DNA of 64,000 nt. Origin: Hysterangium stoloniferum. Its lineage: Eukaryota > Basidiomycota > Agaricomycetes > Hysterangiales > Hysterangiaceae. This document shows positions 21,333 to 33,100 of the stretch, piece by piece; position 1 is the stretch's first letter, and every line of letters begins with the position of its first letter. The position numbers and the translations under genes are program-made. Location of the stretch: assembly GCA_015178975.1 (NCBI GenBank), contig WHVD01000024.1:744001-808000 (forward strand), given 5' to 3'. The notes below the pieces were generated by a model. That model was given only the letters and a program-made list of their open reading frames with translations, did not search any database and was not told where the DNA came from.

Positions 21333-22700
21333 CTTCATAACAAGGTGCTCAAATACACGGCCTTGGGAGGTTCGACCAGCGTTATACATAGATATCGAGA
21401 CGAGATAAGCAAGTGTGTATGATAATGCGAAAGTGTCAAGTAGGCGAGTAGCAACGGGGGCTGTTTCTGTAGGAACGTTACCTACGTTTGTACCGTTCAA
21501 TTTTAAGCGACTCCGAAATGGATGCTGAATCGTGACTTATCTCGCGCGATCGATAAGGATTTCTTGTCAAGGAATGTTAAAAGCCCATGTCTGACCTAGC
21601 CGCCCAGTTTGGGCGAAGCGATGGCATCCATTCACGTCAAACTTCGACTTATCTATTGTTTCCATTGTCCAAGCCAAAACCGGCGAAAATGCCACCTATT
21701 TGAATAACCGTCGATTTCTGATGGGTTGGGCCCGCGTAGCCTGACTTGGTTTTTAACCCAAACATAAGCAAAACTCATGCAAACTCGTAGAAAACGCAAA
21801 AGAGAGCTATGCCACCTTCCCAGGTCGACATTAGGATGTAAGCCTTCAAGCGACACTCTTGTACGTTCTGCGACCACAATTTCCTCAACAAACTGTCTCT
21901 TTCAGCGTCGTTTGCCTTGCAGCTGAATTTCGGCGCAAGGTAGCAAAACGCCACATTGGGCGCCCCGCCGGGATCGAAGCCCCACCTCCATATCTTGCCG
22001 ATTCCACCCAAGCGTTCTCGTGACTGTACAGCCTTTCTTTGGCTTCCGCCAGCAGTTGCAACGAAATTAAAGATGCCCCCCGCCCATCGGGGTATCGTGC
22101 TATGCCAAAGTCCAGTTCCTACCATCCGCTGGGCATGGCGTTTCCGGTGGTGAGTTACCCCCGGATTTTCCCTAAATTATCTGCCATGAGGCTCTTTTAA
22201 CATCTATTGCATCTAAACACCCAACAGATGTAACCAATCCGGATAATTCCTTGCGACGAAGTTTCGACTATCAGGAGGACACATGATTCGCGAAGTTCAC
22301 TTGTAAGCTTATGATTGGCGAAGAGAACCCAACTCTATAAACCATATTAATGATAAGAGATCACGTGCCATACAAAATATATTCCCCTTGTGAAATTTTG
22401 CGCGTGACTTGGTTGAGACATGACAAGATAAGCCGCAAGATCACAACAACATTGAGCTGGTTGTTATACCTGAGAGCTCTGTCTAGGGCTCTAGATAGCC
22501 TATTAGTCTCCAGTGAATAATACAGCGCATGTTATACTCAAATGATGTGGGAGGAGCTGAGCTCCGCTTTTTGTCGAATCCGAAATGATCTCTACACGTA
22601 CCTGCGGTGCATTGGTAAGCAACATTTTATGAATTATTTTTGGTGTCTATAAAGACTAGGAGTGTTTGGACTACCCATTAAATAATCCACATGCTTCCCA
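21333..22700. other. Unassigned DNA, no match elsewhere in the window
   Basis: The best ORF is 116 codons on the minus strand (21775-22125, MVGTGLWHSTIPRW). It has no family I recognise, and the overlapping plus strand is also open for 65 codons. No shared repeat was found, so this may be the least disturbed host DNA in the left half. Confidence 0.35.
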
Positions 22701-24060
22701 CCGACGCGGCAAAGGTTTTATCATTTAATGAGGCACATGAGGCGGTTTGTTACAAATATGCGTGAGTGGCGATGGCTCTTCTTTGTTGCCTGCTATGTTG
22801 TCATTTACTGATTGCGTTCTCGTTAGATTGCATCCATTCCCGAAAGGAAACCTTGCGACGATATAGATGAACAACCCACTTGAAGACAGAGCGAGCCGCG
22901 TCGCGCACCTGCTACACATGACAAACGGGCAGGAGATATCGGCAGCAAGGAGGGAACTGACAATGACCGCGGATCGGAGTATATGGTATCGGGTTCGTGT
23001 GGTTTGTCTTTATTTTTTATAATATATCACTTAAATATCCAACTATTCACAGAATCTTCCCTCATAGACAACGACGATGAAACCACTGATCAGAAAGTGT
23101 TGGCCGGTACGAGCACGCAGACAGACCTGTCTGTAGTATTTGGTCCGTACACTTCATTACGTCGCGTGGATCTATAAAAACTCACCCTAATCCGCAATCA
23201 TTGCAGACATGCCTGTGACAGCGTTGCTCCCGGTTGTCTCATTCATTCTCCATGGTGTGTCATGCCACCCCGATCCACGCACGCCAGCGCTACCACCACC
23301 CCGATTGACAGTGAAGGGATCTATCATAAAGGATACCGACAGGGTAATGACCCTTTCATCCTACTGTGTCATTGGGGAAATTAATAATTTGTGCACATAT
23401 AGAAGTCTACGCAAACGTGTTGTATAGGGGCATCTGGGGCGGCTCATCATCTAGTATGCAGTACGTTGCACCACTCGTTTCTCTCATATGTCATTAACCT
23501 TAATTAAATTCACAATCTGCCCTCACACGACGGTATTAGTCATGGTGCGCTTGCCGGACAAGCTTTTGAGCAGCCCGGATCATTTACCGAGGTCACAGTC
23601 CTCACCTCCCGACTTCAATTGCAATGAAATACCTCGTTAGTTGTGACTTATTTTAATACCAACAAGAAACACAAAACTGACGTTACCTAACGACGGAAAC
23701 TCCTAAAGTGACACCAAGCACAAGGTCTCCGACAGATGGCCATCCCAGGCGTCTTTACCGGGACGAAGCCGAATCCGACGGTAGCCTGCATCAATGCACA
23801 ACCCGAAGAGTCAGCGTCGGTATAAAGGACATGGTGATGGTTCGCATGTCTCAAACAATCCGTCCTCCGGGGCGGAAACATCTTCGGCTTGCGGGTGAGT
23901 CCCATCGGCTGTATTTCTTACACCAACTAACATTGACTTCTTAGCAGGACAAAGCGTTTCACACATAAAATCTCAACCCCATTATGAGAGAAAGAGGAAG
24001 GCGAGGCGAGACAAGGCCTTCAATGACAGAGGAGAACCGTTCGACACGTAATATTTCGTT
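22701..24060 (+). pseudogene. Gene A copy 8, C-terminal part with deletion
   Basis: It begins within the intron before the VRLHPF exon (CTCGTTAGATTGCATCC, 22826), then jumps to CGGATCGGAGTATATGG. It continues with SSLIDNDDETTDQKVLAGTS, SVVFGPYTSL, and the tail exon around 23800 (TRRVSVGIKDMV frame; the conserved reading elsewhere is RYKGHGDSSHV). The membrane span and acidic repeats are absent. It leads directly into a tail block at 24061. Confidence 0.45.
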
Positions 24061-24900
24061 TCATTAATTTTGGCGATGACACTCACCTTTCATCATCTAG
24101 GCGGGCGGCGAATGCCTCAGTGGGGAAGCACTTACGCCTGAACTTGGGTGGCAACAGATTGGAAAACCAGTCCCGCACATCCAAATACCCACCGCAACGT
24201 TCGGCAAAGACATTTGGTAGACCTCTAGCTACTCGGATGAAACCATTGCCTCCGGCTGCGCATCCACCACAACGTAACGGACGGCAGAAAGAGAGGGAAA
24301 GAGGGGAGGAAGCCTTGGACGAAAGGTAGGGGCAGCGGCGGAAGAGTAGTAGTGTCAGAGGCCAGAAATACTTCTTTCTTTTTCCAGTTCTCCTTCTCCT
24401 CCTCCTTCTTTGTTTTGATATTTCTACTTCTTTCGTTTTATCCATTTCTCTGGTTCATGGGCTAGTGGAGTCGCTCGGTTGGGATTCTGGCTCGTATCTT
24501 TGACAACGGGGTGCGTTGTTTATCACCTTTCTCGATATGCTGACCCATTCATTATCGTTCAGCTGTGTCTTCGGAGTTTCCTAGGCGGAATACCTGCTGT
24601 GAAAGCATTTGAGACGTCACTGAGGAGGTTCGGCGTGGTGGATGATTAAACGTACGACCATCTCTTAAACGGTCGTAGTCCTTTCTAATGTTATCTTCCC
24701 TCTTTCTTCGTCTTTCAGCGGCTTGGTGAAATGGGGCATCCATGCAAGGCCTTGCTTGCAATTCCTGACTGCTGAAGTACGTAGCATTCTCATTTGTTTT
24801 GGTCTCATCTAACGCAATTTCTTCAGTCCCGTAACCGAGGTACAACTGCGTCAGCACCCACCCCCGGGAATTCGACATACCTTCAGGAATTTTCAAAATT
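24061..24900 (+). repeat. Gene A tail block, best preserved copy
   Basis: After an intron ending TCATCATCTAG (24101) the plus strand reads KHLRLNLGGNRLENQSRTSK and a basic tail. The minus strand reads DVRDWFSNLLPPKFRRKC (24083-24445) and, further right, ERRRKREDNIRKDYDRLRDG (24552-24896). Both strands are open for over 60 codons, so the sense strand is not certain. The last 175 bp lie inside the left arm of the large inverted duplication. Confidence 0.5.
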
Positions 24901-26835
24901 AGTACGCAATGAGTTGTCTAGTATCCTATATATTGCGTAAGTTAGAGACTAACACCTCTGTACATTTCTTTGCAGGACGTCAATATTGGGTTACTAACTC
25001 CGATGTCATAGGGCTTGCCTGGCTTCGACCCCGGCCTGCCGCGATGACACTGTTAGCGGCCTACCCTTCGAAACTGGTCTGCACATTTATCCAAAAACAA
25101 CAACTTGAACAATCAGAACTCACTCTCAGCGTTGAACCAGAACAAATCCCTCACCTCCATAAAAGTGACCCAGTCATCTCTTGGGAAAACTTGTGTCAGG
25201 TCCATGTTGTCCGAAGATTTGCATCTCCACTTGTTCTTTGTTTCCATTTCATTACCATAAAAAAAGACAAGTTGCAAAGTATGTCACATTGAATTGCCTC
25301 AGTAAAGCATGCTGCACAGCATCTCAGCCATGCAACTACCCCTCCAACCACTGACATTGATAATACCATCTGTCACTGGCTGAAAATTCATGAAGATGAA
25401 GAAAAATTTTGGTATTTACCAATGGCCAATGGTATGATGAGGCATATGACAAGTTTGTCATCAGCTTAGATGCAGTCCACTGGAACAACTCACACTTGAC
25501 TATGTTATTAGTTGTTTACTCAATGAATAATCTCATAAGTTAGGCCCTCACATTGTATCTATTCCTAGCAAGAACTACAATGCTGAGGCATTTTCTACTC
25601 CACATGGAAGTACAACCAAATGCCAACTGAATATTTCATGTTTTATTTGGAAGGGACATGGTCAATACCAATTCAACTGTCTGAGCCCTGAGAATTCCAC
25701 CTATACCAACATTGCCACTTGTAGTGATGACATCAATGTTAGCAATACTGTGGAATGTGGAATGGGTGTATGTACAGCTATGGTGATTTACACTTAACTG
25801 CATCCAACCTTTTTTATATTTGCTTAAGCCAACAGCTCAATAGGAAGCTATGGCCTCTCATATTGCTGTTTTCCATCAAAAACAATTGGCTTATGTATCA
25901 TCTGAACAGAATTATCACTTTCAACCACCACAGCCACCCACTCTGCTTGCACACCTATGTGCAGCCTCAACTAGCTTCTACATTTCAGGACATGCCACCT
26001 CAGCATCCCTTCACATTCACTGCCCCAACTTTGGGATGGAATATTCTGCTCTGGATATGTAGCAACTCCCAAGGCCATTTGTGCCACCCTCTGCCAGGTT
26101 TAATGGATCTGGTGCATCATCTTTGCTTACATGTTTCCTCAAAGTCAAAAAATTGATGCTGGTGGCAATTGTCTGGAATTCCTAATCAGAATCAATAACA
26201 TGGAGAGTCAATGCAACCCTCTGACTATGCAGATTCCAGAGGGTTGTTTACTCTTTTTTCGACTCCATGGTGGGTTTTTCCTTATTGGATTTCTTGTCTT
26301 TCTTCTGATCAGAATTCAATTTGCCAGTATTAGTGCCAGAGTTGCTGTTATTATTGCCAGAGTTATTGCTGGAAGACTTGCTAGGAGGATATCTGAAAAC
26401 TATTAAGTATACCAAATTCTAATATACTCTAAGGGTTATTTAAACATCTGGGATATGATTCAAACATAATTTGGTTTTTAAAACTTTTTGAAAGTTTTAA
26501 ACTCTCTTGTACATTACAAACTAAATAATCTTTCCGGACATGAGTAGACAATAAAAAAAATAGTAGTTTGAAATACTAATACTTTTAAAAAATTGATACC
26601 TTTAGATAGTCCATTCCATGCATATGTATTACTTTAGAATGGATCTGTCAATCTGAATAAATTTCTACTTGATTCAATATACCCAGAATATACAGGTGAT
26701 TTCACCCCACTAAGAAAGCCATGGAACAAAAAATTGCCAATTATATATCACATATTTCACTAGGAAATAACTACAGTTTAGCCTTTAAAAAACAAATTAA
26801 TAACAAAAGTATTAGCAAGTATTTACATAACTTGT
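24901..26835. other. Retroelement-derived and unassigned DNA left of the Helitron
   Basis: An ORF of 127 codons (24909-25292) reads FFAGRQYWVTNSDVIGLAWL, with no recognised function; it precedes the copia gag relic. At 26150-26400 the minus strand reads SSNNSGNNNSNSGTNTGK and a lysine-rich run, in the style of the linker seen in basidiomycete Ty3/gypsy gag; I hold this weakly. From 26400 to 26835 the DNA is AT-rich without features. All of it is mirrored in the right arm. Confidence 0.4.
25330..25690 (+). mobile_element. Ty1/copia gag relic (mirror copy at 43469-43829)
   Basis: Readings such as FVISLDAVHWNNSHLT and LDYVISCLLNE, followed by a zinc-knuckle-like stretch (CFIWKGHGQYQFNC), resemble the gag of copia elements. 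It is an old fossil with many breaks and no LTR visible nearby. Because it lies in both arms, it was in place before the inverted duplication. Confidence 0.55.
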
Positions 26836-27589
26836 AGCAAGGGTTCCCAGACTTGTCCATATATCAAATAAGTGAAAGGAGCATGGTGGGTCCGTGGGCG
26901 TTCTTAGGCGCTGCAGGCTGTCTTCGTGAGGGCGCGGAGCACCCGAACCCTCTGCGTGGGAGTGTGTGACTAAGCTGATGCCCAAAGTCTCTTATTACCT
27001 CAGCACGGGAGCAAATCCGGGAGCATTTGTCCCACTGCGGGAGTATTTTCGCGCCACGGGAGCATTCTGTGACATTGGTGATGCGTGGGAACATTTTCAG
27101 CCATAGCCACGGGAGGCCCGGAAGCCCACTGTAAAGCCTTGAGGCTGCCACACCTTCTCCCTTCCCCTCTCCCTCCCCTGGCTTTGTCCTCCTTAAATTG
27201 TGAGGGGCTGTTCTTTGGAATATTTTTCAAGGGATTTGGACCCATACCAAGGTGTGCTGAAGCTTCTATTTAATTCTATTAAATTTCGCTTTTTTAATAA
27301 TTAAATATATTATTCTGCAGGTATAGTCTGGCTATCCACTGGCCCTGGCCCCCCCGTATTGAACATTTATCTTCTTTGAAGCATTTCCCAAGTCCTCAGG
27401 CAATATAAAAGGTGTGGTGAGGTCCTACCAATTATTAATTAATTTTCGCTTTTTTAAATGATTAAATAATTTATTTGCAGTGGAATCACCCTTTCCTGGG
27501 TGTTGTTCTCATTCATAAACACAGTCTGAAGACTATTCCATAATATCAGGTATGTTTTGGGCTTTCTCATGCTGTGTTAATATATTTAT

Positions 27590-28030
27590 GCATTATTTTT
27601 CCCAATTTTGGCCTATTTTAGACCTATTTGTCTCAATTTCTTTTCCCTTGGACTCTTTTTTGAGTCCTCTCTGTGAGTATAAGTGGAGTATTGAAGGTGA
27701 GTCCTGTCCCTGTAATTAACCTTAGCTTTTTTTGCTCAAATATTATTTATACAGTGAAATTGACTCTCTATTCTGTGTCTTTTTGCCTTGATTTCTGTTT
27801 CTATTCTTGCTCATACCTCCAGGTTAGTATTGGTACCTTGCCTCATTTTGTTAAAAATTATTTATGCATTAATCTTCGCATTCTTGGGCTATTTTACACC
27901 TATTTGTCTGAATTTCTTTTCCCTGGCATTCTCTACAGCCTTTGTGACCACTTTCTATAAGTATAAGTGGAGTATTGAAAGTGAGTCCTTTTCCTGTAAT
28001 TTCCTTTGGCTTATTTTAGCCTAATTCACT
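27590..28030 (+). repeat. Helitron leader with a 282-bp tandem duplication
   Basis: AGTATAAGTGGAGTATTGAA followed by GGTGAGTCC occurs at about 27677 and again at about 27959, 282 bp apart, with similar filler (TGTAATT, TTATGCATTA, GACCTATTTGTCT). Helitron 2 shows the same pair at about 35130 and 35412, also 282 bp apart. Each unit has a GTGAGT donor-like site and pyrimidine-rich CAG acceptor-like sites, so the leader may be spliced. The doubling is older than the split of the two elements. Confidence 0.75.
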
Positions 28031-28110
28031 CCAACTCTCTGTCCCTCCTCTCTTCCCCCTCTCTTGCAGGGTTTCTGTCTCTGCTGCTGCTACTGTGATT
28101 GCTATATCAT

Positions 28111-30112
28111 TATGGATCAAACACCTGAGCGTGATCGAGAGGAGGAGTGAAGGCAGCATAGGGCACAATTGCAAATGACATCTCCATCTGATCGTCATCG
28201 GCGTTTAGCTGTGAATTCTAATATACCACCTCCTGCTCAACCATTCCGAGATCTTCATCTTCCTGTTAGTAGAGGTCAATCTGACAATCCATTTTTGGTT
28301 GCTCAGCCAGGTGGCTCTGCTGCAAGTGGCTCTGCTGCAAGTGGCTCTGCTACATGTGGCTCTGCTATAGTTGGTTCTGATGCAGTGGCTGCCTTGCAAA
28401 GGCAGTATTTGGCTTTGCCACCATTAAAAAAACCTATTAGGTGGGGACGGGGTCATGGACAAGGAAATGCAGCTGCACATATACAGCAGGATCATCAACC
28501 AGCAAATGTACCTGTTCAGCCACAGGCACCAGCTTGTACACAAGGCAATGTAGCTGGTCAACTGCAGCAACCAATTGAAGCTGTCCAGCCTGCAATTGGC
28601 TCTGCTGCAGTAGCTGCTCTGTATGCTCAGTATAATGCTTTACCACCATTAGACCAACCTGCTCAACAACTACAGCCACCGATTTTACAATCAGCACCAC
28701 ATCCACAGCATGGTCATCAACCAGGAAATCAACCAGGAAATGTACCTGCACCAGTACAGCAAAGTCATTCATCGGCTCCACTACAACATAGTCATGCATC
28801 ATTTAATGCAGTTCCACAAGTCCAGGCACAGCTACCCATTTTACAGTTAGCACCACTACAGAATCACCATCCAGCTCCACAACAACAACAACCACCGATT
28901 TTGCAGTGGGCACCACCACAGCTTCACCATCCACCTGGAAATCCAGTTCCACAGCAGCAACATATTAATGCTATTCCACATCCTCAGGTACAGGTACCCA
29001 TTTTACAGTTAGCACCACCACAGCATAACCATCCAGGTGGAAATCCAGTTCCACAACAACAACAACCACCTATTGTACAGTAGGCACCACCACAGCTTCA
29101 TCATCCACCTGGAAATCCAGTTCCACAGCAACAACAACAACCACCTATTGTACAGTGGGCACCACCACAGCTTCACCATCCACCTGGAAATCCAGTTCCA
29201 CAACAACAGGTACCCATGTTGCAGCTAGCACCACCACATCACCATCCACCTGTTTTTCCAGCAGCAAATGCACAGCAACAGCTACAGTTGAGCCTACCCC
29301 CAGCTATTCCTCCACCTCCAGTTATTCTCCCACTTGCCCCACCCCCAGCCATTGCCCTACCTGCAGTCAATGCCCCACCCCCAGCCATTCCAGACCCTGC
29401 AGCCATCCCTCCACTTCCACTTCCTGTTGCACAATTACCCATTGGACGGCAGCCAGTTGTGGAGGCCAGGTTTCCAAGATATGATGTGGGACATATGAAC
29501 ATACAGTGTTCACACTGTGGAGCTTTACACTGGATGGATGATGAGGATCCGTCAGCTAGCTCTCGGATAACACCAAAGTTTGGCAAGTGTTGCAAGCAAG
29601 GAAAGATCATCCTTCCAATACTTGACTTCTTGAGGATAATACAGACAATGCCAAGGAATTTCACAAAAATATTCGTGCATATAATAATGCATTTGCATTT
29701 ATATCACTTGGTGTCAAATTAGATGAGTCTGTCTTGCAAGGTGGTCGGGCCCATATGTCTTTAAAATACATGGTGGATTGTATCATGAGCATGGTTCCTT
29801 AATCCCATACGGGGAAGATGTATCACCCAGTTATGCTCAGCTTTACATCCATGATCCTGCACTGGCACATGAGGATGCACTGGGGAATGCATTGCAGATA
29901 AGGCAGAATCACAGGGCAAATCGGAATCTAAACTATCAAACCTTTTCTGACTTGCAGGACATGATGGAGCAATATAATCCCTTTATAGTACTCTATCGCC
30001 AGGCACATGAGCGATTGAGGACACAGGCAGAGACTCCAAGGTTACATGTTAGACTGAGTTACAAGGCTTTTACTGATCCCCGACGGTACAACCTTCCAAC
30101 AGTTCAGTCATT
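28111..30112 (+). pseudogene. Helitron 1 N-terminal region: Pro/Gln-rich zinc-finger protein
   Basis: The start is set at ATG 28111 (MDQTPERDREEE) because the mirror copy reads through from its matching ATG at 41048; here a TGA at 28148 (CGA in the mirror) cuts it, leaving a 304-codon ORF from 28169. It holds MTSPSDRHRRLAVNSN, four GSAAS-type repeats, and many Pro/Gln/His-rich repeats (QWAPPQLHHPPGNPVPQQ). A TAG at 29081 stands in for a repeated TGG. The C-terminal part has the Helitron zinc finger (QCSHCGALHWMDDE ... FGKCCKQGKIILP, 29510-29625). From there to 30112 the family reading (DNTDNAKEFHKNIRAYNNAF, YHEHGSLIPYGEDVSPSYAQ) switches frame about three times. Confidence 0.85.
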
Positions 30113-33100
30113 GTGCCTGGAGATGGTGATACAGGTCAGGGTGATCCAAGGGATATTATTGTTCAGAGAAGGGGGGGGCCTTTCCATCGATTGCATGAAG
30201 GACAGGCCATTTGTACACCCCTTCATTATGTCATGCTCTTTCCCAGGGGTGAGTGTGGTTGGTCATGGGACATTCCCTATGCAAATAACAATTGGCAGCC
30301 CCAGGCTGCACAGCAGTATGAACAAGCTGAAGAAGAAGACAAAAGTCATAAGGTGACCCAGTGTGAATATTATGCCTATCGCCTATTTCTTAGAGCAAAT
30401 GAAGCCAAAACCATTTTTTATGCACAAAGGCTGTTCCAGCAGTACATTGTTGATGCCTGGGCAGTCACAGAACAGAGCAGATTGAAGTTTCTGAGTGAAA
30501 ATCAACCAAGGATACGTGCAGAACTCTACAACCAGGTCGTTGATGCTTTTTCAAATGATGATATCAATCCCAATAGTATCGGTCAGAGGGTCATACTCCC
30601 TTCTTCATTTACTGGTGGTTCAAGGGATATGAGGCAAAGTCTGCAAAATTCTTTTGAAATTGCACGCAAGTATGGCAATGCCAGCTGCTTCATCACCATG
30701 ACTGCTAATCCCAATTGGGAGGAGGTAACCCGTGAATTGCTTCCTGGCCAGACCCCTGCTGATCGCCCTGATTTGGTCTCACGTGTCTTTTCTATCAAAA
30801 AGGCTAAAATGCTGAAAATGATTACAGAGGGCCATATCTTTGGTAAAACAGTAGCACATATCCATGTCATTGAATTCCAAAAGTGGGGTCTTCCACACAT
30901 GCACTGTCTTATATGGTTTGAGGAGCAGGATAAGCCAAGGACACCTGCAGATGTCGATTCAATTATTTCTGCCTGTTTTCCAGATCCTGAAACACATCCC
31001 AGACTATTTAATTTAGTAGGTCAACTCATGACCCATGGCCCCTGCAGTCTTCATCATCCAAATGCTGCCTGTATGGCCAATGGTACATGTGGTAAATTCT
31101 TCCCAAAGGATTGGTGTGAAGCCACCATTGTCAATCAGGTAGGCTATCCATTCTACCTTTGTCCCAACAATGGGAGGGTTTATGTAACTCCCAAGTTTAC
31201 ATATGACAACAGATATGTTGTTCCTTACTCTCCTATTCTGCTTCTCACCTTCGAGTGCCATATCAATGTCGAGTTGGTCTTTACCAATAGATCAATGAAG
31301 TATATGCATAAATACTGTTACAAAGGCCCCGATCGCACAACTATGGAGGTTGGAAAGACACCAGATGAGATTAAACAGTATCTTGATGCACGATATGTTA
31401 GTGCACATGAGTCTGTCTGGCGATTAATGTGCAATGAACTCCACACCCAGGTTCCTGCAGTAATGGCACTTCGTGTCCACCTCCCTGGGGAAAACACTGT
31501 CATTTTTGATGCTGATCAGGGTCCTGCTGAGGCTTTACAAAGGGCAGAGTGTGCTGGCACAACTTTAATGGCTTATTTTGAAGCTAATGCCAAGGATCTT
31601 ATTGGCTACAATGGTCGCTGTGCCAGGGACACATTGTATATGGATTTTCCCGAGTATTTTACATTTGTAGCTAGGACTAAATCATGGAAGCCACGTCAAA
31701 GTGGTTTTTTCATAGGACAAATCCATTTTGTCAATGCTGCCTGTGGTGAAAGATTCCACCTCCGTACATTGCTCACTGTCGTCCAAGGTGCCACCTCATT
31801 TGAAAATCTAAGGACTTTTCAGGGTGAGACCCATCCCACATTTCAACAAGCCTGTGTTGCATGTGGTTTGCTTGAAGATGATCGCCAGTGGAACATGTGC
31901 CTCAGAGAAGCCAGTCGCATACAGCCTGGCCTTCAACTTCGCAGGTTGTTCATCATCATTTTGACCATGTCCTCCCCTGCACAACCTCAAGAACTCTGGG
32001 ATGAGTTCAAAGAATTTATCTGTGATGATTTGGACTGGATCCTGAGGGTTACATATAACATTGACAATGCAGCACCTCACACAATTTATGACTTTGGTCT
32101 CTATCAGATTGATAAAATCCTCTGCTATTCTGGAAAGTCTCTTGCACTCTATCCAACCATGCCACAAATCACTGAGAATTGGGATCAGTTCATTGGCAAT
32201 TGTCTCATTAGGGAGCAGAAGAATTATAATCTTGATCATGAGCATGCCAGTGCCCAAGCCAATCTTGAAAAGTTCAATCCTGAACAACAAGTGGCTTTTG
32301 ACACTATCATCAAGGCAGTTGATGAGCAGCAGCAGGGCAAAATGTTCTTTGTCAATGGCCCAGGTGGCACTGGCAAGTCCTTTGTATGGAATACTCTTGC
32401 ATATGCATGTCATGCCAAAGGCTACATTGTCCTTTGTGTCACCTCATCTGGAATTGCATCAATGATTCTGAAAGGTGGTCGCACCTCTCATAGCATGTTT
32501 GCAATCCCTGTTCCCTGTGAGAAGAACTCCTCATGTCACATCAAAAAGTGCTCAGAAAAGGCAGAGCTCATGAAGCAAGTACGCCTCATCATCTGGGATG
32601 AAGTTCCAATGCAGTCACGTTTCATATGTGAGGCAGTCGACAGAACTCTAAGGGATGTATTAGACAAAGATGCTCTCCCCTTTGGAGGCATTCCTGTTGC
32701 CTGGGGAGGTGACTTCCAGCAGACTTTGCCTGTGGTACAACCTGCCTCTAAAGAACAGATTATTGGTGAATGTATTCAAAAATCTCAACTCTGGAACCAT
32801 GTCAAGGTACTTTTCTTGAAAAAGAATATGCGGGTTGATCAGCATGATCCACACAGTGATCAGTTTGCTCAGTGGCTCTTAGATGTAGGCCATGGAAAGG
32901 ATTTGCCTTTGGATCATATAATGGATATCCCTCCTCATATGATCTGTGGTCCAGAAATGTCTGATCTAATTGCTGAGATATATCCAGACATCCATGTGGA
33001 TGGAGACCAAAGAGATTGGCAAGATGGAGACTTCTTAGACCGTGCTATTCTGTGTCCCAGGAATTCAGATATGGAAGAAATTAATTCAGAACTTCTAAAT

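Larger units (their letters stand above)
24726..29317 (+). repeat. Left arm (4,592 bp) of a large inverted duplication
   Basis: Every feature in this arm has a mirror in 39842-44433, and paired positions always sum to 69159, so there is no net indel over 4.6 kb. I found three mismatches: 24780/44379, 24836/44323 and 28148/41011, each a C/T difference at a CpG. The arm includes non-Helitron DNA (the gene A tail at its outer end), so this is a segmental duplication and not two independent insertions. The inner end falls inside the Helitron leader-protein ORF, at AGGTGGAGG. Confidence 0.97.

Noticed and set aside
21775-22125. 116-codon minus-strand ORF as a gene
   Set aside because: No recognisable motif, and an overlapping open plus strand; kept only as unassigned DNA.
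24083-24445. Minus-strand DVRDWFSNLLPP reading as a separate gene
   Set aside because: The plus strand is equally open and continues the gene A tail after a good intron end, so the strand is undecided; described only within the tail block.
28437-28802. 121-codon minus-strand ORF, repeated at 40357-40722
   Set aside because: It is the antisense of the Helitron Pro/Gln-rich reading; its conservation in both arms only reflects the duplication.
31808-32413. 201-codon ORF on the minus strand
   Set aside because: Fully antisense to the Rep/helicase ORF with no family resemblance.
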